A DNA stretch of 64,000 nt from assembly GCF_001673535.1 (NCBI RefSeq), contig NZ_LZLY01000058.1, positions 1-64,000 of the forward strand, read 5' to 3'. The notes under the pieces are model-generated. The model saw nothing but the letters and a program-made list of their open reading frames with translations, was not told where the DNA came from and searched no databases. A program made the translations under genes and the position numbers. Source of the DNA: Mycobacterium sp. 1081908.1 (GTDB taxonomy: Bacteria > Actinomycetota > Actinomycetes > Mycobacteriales > Mycobacteriaceae). Below are positions 57,532 to 64,000 of the stretch, piece after piece (within the stretch, counting starts at the first letter, position 1; the number at the start of each line of letters is the position of its first letter).

Positions 57532-58365
57532 TCACTGTTGCTTCGGCATCAGCGCGGGCAGCGCCTTGACGATGCGGCCCCGCACCAACTCCGGGCTGAG
57601 CCCCTTCAGCAGGTCGATCACGCGAATGCTCTTGGGCACGTACCAGTGCAGCCGCTTCGGGTTGTGGTAGGCCTGCCAGGCCGCCTCCGCGACACTGCGC
57701 GCCGGCATCAGCCGCATCATGCCCCTCTTCGGCGCACTCGCGCGGAGCTCCTCGCCGGACATCGCCGGTCCGCCGTCGTCCGAGTGGTTGGTGGTCGTGG
57801 TGAGGATCGCGGTGTCGATCAGGCCCGGCAACACGTCCGCCACGCGCACCCCGTGCCGTTGCCATTCCACGCTGAGCGCCTCGGTCAACCCCTTGACCGC
57901 GTGCTTGGTCGACGAGTACACCGCGATGCGCGGCATCCCGTAGGTCCCCGCGGACGACGACGTCGAGAACATCAGGCTGCCGGGGCTCTTTTTCAGGTAG
58001 GGCAGCGCCACGTAGGCGCCGGTCAGCACCGCCTTGTAGTTCACCTCGACGACGCGCATCGCGGCCTCGTACGGCACGTCCTCGAACCAGCCCGATTCGC
58101 CGATGCCGGCGTTGTTCCACATCATGTCGAGCCCGCCGTCGGCGTTGCCGGCGCAGAAGTCGGCCAGCGCGCCCTCCAGCGCCGCCTTGTCCGTCACGTC
58201 GACGGCGCGCGTCCACAGCCGGTCGTCACCCAGCTCCGACCGCAGCGTCGTCAGCCCGTCCTCGTTGCGGTCCACCGCACCGACCCGCCAGCCGTTGGCG
58301 TCGAAGAGCTTCGCTCCCTCGCGGCCCATGCCGCTGCCCGCGCCGGTGATGAAGACCGATTTCAC
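57532..58365 (-). CDS. Short-chain dehydrogenase, Rv1882c type
   Basis: 277-residue classical SDR: SVFITGAGSGMGREGAKLFDANGWRVGAVDRNEDG, MMWNNAGIGESGWF, SLMFSTSSSAGTYGMPRIAVYSSTKHAVKGLTEAL with catalytic Ser, Tyr and Lys, and VADVLPGLIDTAI. NAD(P)-dependent; substrate unknown. GTG start. It stands upstream of lppE (14 bases) and downstream of the SRPBCC gene (six bases), so SRPBCC-SDR-lppE is likely one transcript. Confidence 0.92.
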   Translation of the reverse strand: MKSVFITGAGSGMGREGAKLFDANGWRVGAVDRNEDGLTTLRSELGDDRLWTRAVDVTDKAALEGALADFCAGNADGGLDMMWNNAGIGESGWFEDVPYEAAMRVVEVNYKAVLTGAYVALPYLKKSPGSLMFSTSSSAGTYGMPRIAVYSSTKHAVKGLTEALSVEWQRHGVRVADVLPGLIDTAILTTTTNHSDDGGPAMSGEELRASAPKRGMMRLMPARSVAEAAWQAYHNPKRLHWYVPKSIRVIDLLKGLSPELVRGRIVKALPALMPKQQ

Positions 58366-58371
58366 GTCGCG

Positions 58372-58839
58372 TCAGCCCGCCTCGACCACGTCTTTGATCC
58401 GGTTGAGAGTCTTGGTCATATCGCGGACGTTGCGTCGCCTACGCAGGAATCCGCCCAACAACCAGTAGATTCCCAGCCACGGCGCGGGATTGAGCCGAAA
58501 CGACTCGGTCACGTCGGTGCCGCCGTCGCTGGGCGCCAACCGGTAGTGCCAGTTGTTCACCGCCCGGTCGCCGAGCATCACCGCGAACCCGAACTCGCGG
58601 CCGGGCTCGCACGCCGTGACCTTGCACGTCGTCCAGTACACCGGGCCCATCTCGTTTCGCCGAACGTGGCCGCGAAACTGGGCGCCGAGCGCGGGCCCGG
58701 TCGCGTCGCCCAGCCACTCCGCCTCGAACACTTCCGGGGAGAACCGTCCCGTGTTGCGAACGTCCGCAATGAGATCCCAGATCTTGTCCGCGGGCGCCGC
58801 CATGTGAACCGTCGCCGAACCTTCCATGCGCTGATCCAA
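58372..58839 (-). CDS. SRPBCC-family protein, Rv1883c type
   Basis: 155 residues: GSATVHMAAPADKIWDLIADVRNTGRFSPEVFEAEWLGDATGPALGAQFRGHVRRNEMGPVYWTTCKVTACEPGREFGFAVM, a typical START-like lipid-binding fold ending with DMTKTLNRIKDVVE. It may deliver a hydrophobic substrate to the adjacent SDR. An ATG 12 bases later is an alternative start. Confidence 0.88.
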   Translation of the reverse strand: MDQRMEGSATVHMAAPADKIWDLIADVRNTGRFSPEVFEAEWLGDATGPALGAQFRGHVRRNEMGPVYWTTCKVTACEPGREFGFAVMLGDRAVNNWHYRLAPSDGGTDVTESFRLNPAPWLGIYWLLGGFLRRRRNVRDMTKTLNRIKDVVEAG

Positions 58840-58876
58840 ACACAGCTTCGCCCCGGCTCATAGGGCGCGATAGGCG

Positions 58877-59296
58877 TCAGTGCGGGACGGCCGCCTGAAT
58901 CAGCCCGTTGATGATCTGTTTGATGCCCTGGGCGGGGTGCGTGTACATCGCGATCGGGAGGCCGGAAGCCGAGCCGCACTTCGGCCACGGGTCGAGTCCA
59001 TCTTGCGCGAAAACCCGGTTGGCGACGGCGATCTGCTCTTCCCGGGACGCGGCGGCCGGATTGCCGACGCCACCGTACGCGGCCCAGGTGCCCGGCTTGA
59101 ATTGCAGCCCACCGTATTCGCCGTTTCCGGTGTTGGCGTGCCAGTTGCCGCCGGACTCGCATTGCGCGACGGCGTCCCAGTTGGGGGCGCCGGGAGCGGC
59201 GCCTGCGACGCCGGAGGAACTCAGCGATGCTGCAACGAACCCGCCGATCATGACGGACGTGACGAGAGGCTTGCAGAGTTTTCTCATGCCAGACAT
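58877..59296 (-). CDS. rpfC: Resuscitation-promoting factor RpfC
   Basis: About 139 residues. A signal peptide ([30 protein letters not shown]) precedes the lysozyme-like Rpf domain: [39 protein letters not shown] with the catalytic Glu (CESGG), [27 protein letters not shown] with the paired Cys. Secreted peptidoglycan-cleaving enzyme that promotes revival of dormant cells. Start uncertain: the ATG at 59296 or 59287 gives a clean signal peptide, but the frame is open to 59362 and resembles the longer annotated M. tuberculosis RpfC (IGNAS near the N-terminus). Confidence 0.92.
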   Translation of the reverse strand: MSGMRKLCKPLVTSVMIGGFVAASLSSSGVAGAAPGAPNWDAVAQCESGGNWHANTGNGEYGGLQFKPGTWAAYGGVGNPAAASREEQIAVANRVFAQDGLDPWPKCGSASGLPIAMYTHPAQGIKQIINGLIQAAVPH

Positions 59297-59418
59297 TTCG
59301 ACGGGCGTGTCCGAAGCGTTACCGATTCGAAAAGCTCGCGAGATAAGCCGCCTAGCAGGCAAATTGGGCCGCTGAGCAGCGAAATCAGAGCTTTAGAGAA
59401 TGGTGAGAAACAAATAAA

Positions 59419-60012
59419 TTAGCCCTGGCAATACGACTGGGTCGCACGCGAAAGGGCTTGCTGGTAAAGGCCGTCGAGTCGCCGGGCGCGTACGACGTCG
59501 CCCCTGGCGGCGTCCAGGTCCGTGGCACAGCCCGGCGAATGCAACACCTCCCAGCCCGCCACGATCTGAGTCAGCATCGTGTGGTTGAGGCCATCGATCG
59601 TCGACCGCGACTCGGACAGATCCGGCGCCGCGGCCGGCGCGTCCGCCGGGTTCAGCTTCCAGTCCGCAAACCGGCTGTATTCGATGGCCTCGGTGGCGTT
59701 GATCTGGTCGCCGAAGACGCGGGTGACGTAATTGCGGTCGACGTGCGCGGCGCTCGCCTCGGCGCCCAGTTTGGCGAGCTCCTGCTGGACGCGGACGGGG
59801 TCCTCGATGGCGCCGCGCGTATTCCACTTGAAGGCGGCCACCGGCTCGGCGACCTGCAGCCGCTGCGCGGCGGCGTCGACCAACCCGGTCAGCGGGCCGG
59901 CGGCGTCGCCTCGGGCGACCGGTGCCGCGCGCAACAGGACGACCACCAACCCGGCCAACGCCAGGCGCCCCACCAGCCGGTAGAACCGCCCGCAACTGCC
60001 GGTCATGACCAT
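59419..60012 (-). CDS. Secreted chorismate mutase (AroQ-gamma class)
   Basis: 197 residues, Rv1885c type. A signal sequence ([24 protein letters not shown]) precedes the all-helical AroQ-gamma domain: [92 protein letters not shown]. Basic and acidic active-site residues in FKW and in the RVFx[10 protein letters not shown] segments match the family, and the Cys pair (GCATDL, SYCQG) is preserved. Converts chorismate to prephenate outside the cytoplasm; its role in infection is unresolved. Two start codons six bases apart (60012, 60006) are possible. Confidence 0.9.
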   Translation of the reverse strand: MVMTGSCGRFYRLVGRLALAGLVVVLLRAAPVARGDAAGPLTGLVDAAAQRLQVAEPVAAFKWNTRGAIEDPVRVQQELAKLGAEASAAHVDRNYVTRVFGDQINATEAIEYSRFADWKLNPADAPAAAPDLSESRSTIDGLNHTMLTQIVAGWEVLHSPGCATDLDAARGDVVRARRLDGLYQQALSRATQSYCQG

Positions 60013-60057
60013 GATTCTCGCCTGTCTCCGCCTTTCCACCGAGTTAGCCTGGCACTG

Positions 60058-60639
60058 ATGTCGCAGGTGTCTTCCGGAGATTGGTTGCGCTCGACGCAGG
60101 TTCGCGCGCTGATCGCCGCGGCGCTGACGGCCTCGCTGCTCCTGGGTGGCGCCATGCTGGCGGTGGACCGGCTGCACACCACGCCCTCCGACGTCCTCGA
60201 CCATCCCGCCAACCCCGTCAGCGACGATCAGTCCGAGGCCCAGGCGGTCGAGTCGGCCAGGCAGATCGTCACCCTGACCGGACTGCGGACGGCGTCGGCG
60301 GGGTACACGTTGATGTCGTGCAAGAACCGCGAAGACCCGCCGTACCAAGGCGCGATCTATTTGACCTTCGCGCTGCCCGCCGACGCGAAGCCCGAGGCCT
60401 ACTTTCCGGGCCTGGCGGCGACGCTCGCCGGCCACGGCTGGACCGAGGGCCTGCCGCCCAACGATCACCCCTTCGCCAGGGCCCTCACCAAGGACGCCGT
60501 CACGGCGATCGTGTATCGCGAGACCGACGCCCCGAACGCGGGCGTCCTGCGCGTTTACGGCCAGTGCCGGAACATGAACAACCACCGGACCGACGCGACG
60601 GCGTGGACCGACGTCACCGACCGATTGAAGGCCCCCTAA
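60058..60639 (+). CDS. Conserved hypothetical, single membrane anchor
   Basis: 193 residues. One N-terminal hydrophobic segment ([25 protein letters not shown]) precedes an extracytoplasmic part with [72 protein letters not shown] and [14 protein letters not shown] (two Cys). No catalytic motif seen. The ATG was selected as the first after the divergent chorismate mutase start (46 bases away). A hairpin terminator follows. Confidence 0.82.
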   Translation: MSQVSSGDWLRSTQVRALIAAALTASLLLGGAMLAVDRLHTTPSDVLDHPANPVSDDQSEAQAVESARQIVTLTGLRTASAGYTLMSCKNREDPPYQGAIYLTFALPADAKPEAYFPGLAATLAGHGWTEGLPPNDHPFARALTKDAVTAIVYRETDAPNAGVLRVYGQCRNMNNHRTDATAWTDVTDRLKAP

Positions 60640-60641
60640 CG

Positions 60642-60679
60642 CGCTACTGCGCCTGACATCGTCGTCAAGCGCAGTAGCG
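60642..60679. terminator. Bidirectional terminator between convergent genes
   Basis: CGCTACTGCGC pairs with GCGCAGTAGCG (11 bp perfect, 16-base loop) between the stop of the hypothetical membrane protein and the stop of fbpB, and serves both. Confidence 0.8.
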
Positions 60680-60702
60680 GACCTCCGGCGAAGGTCAGGT
60701 GG

Positions 60703-62376
<1,674 letters not shown>

Positions 62377-63504
62377 TTGGACACGGTACTGGGGCTATCG
62401 CTGACGCCGACCACGGTCGGGTGGGTCCTGGCTGAAGGACACGGCGCAGACGGCACGATCCTGGACCACCGCGAGCTGGGCCTGCGCGCCGGTCGCGGCG
62501 TGCGCGCCCTGAACACCGCGGAGCAAGTGGCGGACGAGGTCTTGCGGGTGGATGCGCTGGCGTCCGCCAGCGAGCGCCGGGTGCGCGTCATCGGGCTGAC
62601 ATGGAACGACGACGCGTCCGCGCAGGCGGCACTGCTGTTGGAGGCCTTGACCGACGCCGGCTTCGACAACGTGGTGCCCGTGCGGTTGCTCGAGGCGGTC
62701 GAGACCCTGGCGCTCGCGATCGCGCCGGTCATCGGATACGAGCAGACCGCTGTTTGCATCCTCGATCACGAGTGGGCCACGGTCGTCATGGTCGACACCC
62801 ATGACGGCCAGACCCAAACGGCCGTCAAGCACGTCCGCGGCGGCTTCGACGGGCTGACCGCGTGGCTGAGCGGAATGTTCGAACGACGGACCGGCTGGCG
62901 ACCGGGCGGCGTGGTTGTCGTCGGCGCGGGCAACGACGTCGACGGATTCTCGTGGCAGCTCGAAAAGACTTTGCCCGTCCCGGTTTTCGCGCAGACGATG
63001 GCCCAGGTGACGATCGCGCGGGGCGCGGCGCTGGCCGCGGCTCGAAGCACCGAGTTCACCGACGATCAATTGGTGGCACACGTCAGTGCGCCCGCCGCCG
63101 CGCCCGAGGCGCGGCCGCGGAAGTTGTCCTACGCCGGCGCCGTGACCGCTTTGGCCGCGGGAGCGATCACCTTCGTGTCGTCGCTTTCGCTCGCCCTGGG
63201 CATTCAGCTGGCCCCGGCCAGCGAGTCCGCCCCGGGCAAGCGGGTGGTGCACGCGCCGCCGCCACAGATCGCCGAGGCCGTCGCGCCCGCGCCCGCACCG
63301 CCGCCGGAGGCGGTGCCGCCCGTCCCGCAGTCGAAGGCGCCCGCCGGCCAACCGGCCCCGGAGTCGGGCGCCGGAGGGGAGCAGCAGGGCGCTCCCGGCG
63401 AGCAGCAGCCGGATTCGAACGACCGTCAGCCGTACCTGACCCGGGTGCTCGAGCACATCCCGGGCGACGCCGGCGATGCGGCGACGCAGGCGCCGACGCC
63501 CTAG
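62377..63504 (+). CDS. Mycobacterial membrane protein with C-terminal Pro-rich domain, Rv1887-like position
   Basis: 375 residues. Residues 1 to about 225 form an actin/ATPase-like or DUF7159-type globular domain (VLGLSLTPTTVGWVLAEGHGADGTILDH, then QTAVCILDHEWATVVMVDTHDGQTQTAVKHVRGGFDGLTAWLSGMFERRTGWRPGGVVVVGAGNDVDGFSW). One helix follows (LSYAGAVTALAAGAITFVSSLSLALGIQLAP), then a Pro/Ala/Gly/Gln-rich tail. TTG start with GAGGTG six bases upstream. The topology suggests a cytoplasmic domain and an extracellular Pro-rich tail. Abuts the convergent YceI gene with no spacer. Confidence 0.82.
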   Translation: MDTVLGLSLTPTTVGWVLAEGHGADGTILDHRELGLRAGRGVRALNTAEQVADEVLRVDALASASERRVRVIGLTWNDDASAQAALLLEALTDAGFDNVVPVRLLEAVETLALAIAPVIGYEQTAVCILDHEWATVVMVDTHDGQTQTAVKHVRGGFDGLTAWLSGMFERRTGWRPGGVVVVGAGNDVDGFSWQLEKTLPVPVFAQTMAQVTIARGAALAAARSTEFTDDQLVAHVSAPAAAPEARPRKLSYAGAVTALAAGAITFVSSLSLALGIQLAPASESAPGKRVVHAPPPQIAEAVAPAPAPPPEAVPPVPQSKAPAGQPAPESGAGGEQQGAPGEQQPDSNDRQPYLTRVLEHIPGDAGDAATQAPTP

Positions 63505-64000
63505 CTAGCGGTCCTTGGTGTAGGCGGCGCTGAACGACACCGTCACCTCGTCGTCGACGCGCACCGAGCCCATCAGCAGCGAGTAGGGCTTGACGCCGTA
63601 ATCGGTTTGGCGAACCCGTGATTCGACGGTCAGTCGCCACCGGTCACCGAGATCCTCTGTGCGCAAATCGATTACATGCTTTCGGGACTGTCCGTGGATG
63701 TGCAGCTTTCCGGCCAGTCGGTACCCGTCGCGGGTCTTCTCGATCGTGTCCGCCATGAACCGGATCTCCGGATAGCGGTTGGCGCCCAACGACTTCAGCG
63801 CGTTCGATTTCACCAGGGCCTTTTCCGGCCCGGACAACGCCTTGACGCCGCCCTCGCCGCGCAGCACCTCGAACGAATCGACGTCGACGGTCAGCTCCGC
63901 GGTGACCGGCTCGGTGGCGGCCCAGGCCACCGTGGCCTCCCAGCGCGTCATCGCGATGGTGAGCCGATGGCCCATCCGGGCCGCCCTGCCCGCGACCCCG
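63505..64000 (-). CDS. YceI-family lipid-binding protein, truncated by the window edge
   Basis: The frame is open to the end and reads VAGRAARMGHRLTIAMTRWEATVAWA, the usual conserved beginning of the YceI barrel (GraAxxGHxL), so the true start lies beyond 64000. Other family signatures: LTVDVDSFEVLRGEGGVKALS, LKSLGANRYPEIRFMAD, GKLHIHGQSRKHVID, TDYGVKPYSLLMGSVRVDDEVTVSFSAA. Members bind polyisoprenoids or amides; function unknown in mycobacteria. Confidence 0.85.
   Translation of the reverse strand, partial: GVAGRAARMGHRLTIAMTRWEATVAWAATEPVTAELTVDVDSFEVLRGEGGVKALSGPEKALVKSNALKSLGANRYPEIRFMADTIEKTRDGYRLAGKLHIHGQSRKHVIDLRTEDLGDRWRLTVESRVRQTDYGVKPYSLLMGSVRVDDEVTVSFSAAYTKDR

Overview
The window is about 64 kb of GC-rich, densely coded actinobacterial chromosome. 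Protein content and gene order point to a slow-growing Mycobacterium, most likely of the M. avium complex. From memory of M. tuberculosis H37Rv, the backbone runs in order from the Rv1836c/glcB region to the fbpB (Rv1886c) region. An ahpC-ahpD-oxyR locus next to bfrA, a lon gene and the absence of urease genes fit M. avium-type rather than M. tuberculosis-type organisms. Species assignment is inference; no rRNA or tRNA gene is present to anchor it.

Layout. Positions 1-242 hold a perfect 77-bp inverted repeat that breaks the start of a VWA-type membrane protein gene; it looks like a fold-back at a contig edge or a real micro-inversion. From 0.6 to 10 kb, mostly on the minus strand, lie malate synthase, two DUF21/CBS membrane proteins, GuaB1 (GMP reductase), 6-phosphogluconate dehydrogenase and a BlaR/BlaI pair. 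At 10.2 kb an IdeR box overlaps the promoter of an sRNA matching the position and layout of MrsI. Next come a thioesterase, type II NADH dehydrogenase, an F420-type oxidoreductase and a degenerate SDR (10.3-14.2 kb). The molybdate ABC transporter modABC, Apa, a small membrane protein and AdhA follow (14.4-19.7 kb).

From 19.7 to 26.2 kb are a CPBP protease, phosphoketolase, an SDR, a GNAT enzyme, a thioesterase-like protein and a UppP. At 26.4-32.6 kb sits a plus-strand trio: a double CoA-transferase, a thiolase-fold protein without recognisable active cysteines, and an epimerase joined to PEP-synthase-like sequence. This trio is the best candidate for an undescribed pathway. From 32.6 to 37.5 kb an accessory block (DUF72, HhH endonuclease, TfoX-like, repeat-rich secreted protein, Lon) occupies the place of Rv1869c-Rv1871c. 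Then follow LldD2, a DUF1810 protein and the peroxide-defence locus: ahpC-ahpD-amylase facing an intact oxyR.

From 42.8 to 51.8 kb are Rv1874/Rv1875-like genes, an enoyl-CoA hydratase, the iron-storage pair bfd/bfrA with tandem IdeR boxes, an MFS exporter with a winged-helix-like tail, a CMD protein, a luciferase-like oxidoreductase and the glnA3-amidohydrolase pair. A second accessory block at 51.8-55.7 kb holds an acyltransferase, an SRPBCC protein, a remnant of an F390-synthetase-like gene, a UbiE-type methyltransferase and several small or damaged ORFs. The window ends with CYP140, LppE, an SDR, an SRPBCC protein, RpfC, secreted chorismate mutase, antigen 85B, a Pro-rich membrane protein and a truncated YceI gene.

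Shared themes are redox and peroxide defence (AhpC/AhpD/OxyR, Ndh), iron homeostasis through IdeR (sRNA, bfd/bfrA), central carbon metabolism (GlcB, Gnd, phosphoketolase) and exported cell-wall or antigen proteins (Apa, RpfC, chorismate mutase, Ag85B, LppE).
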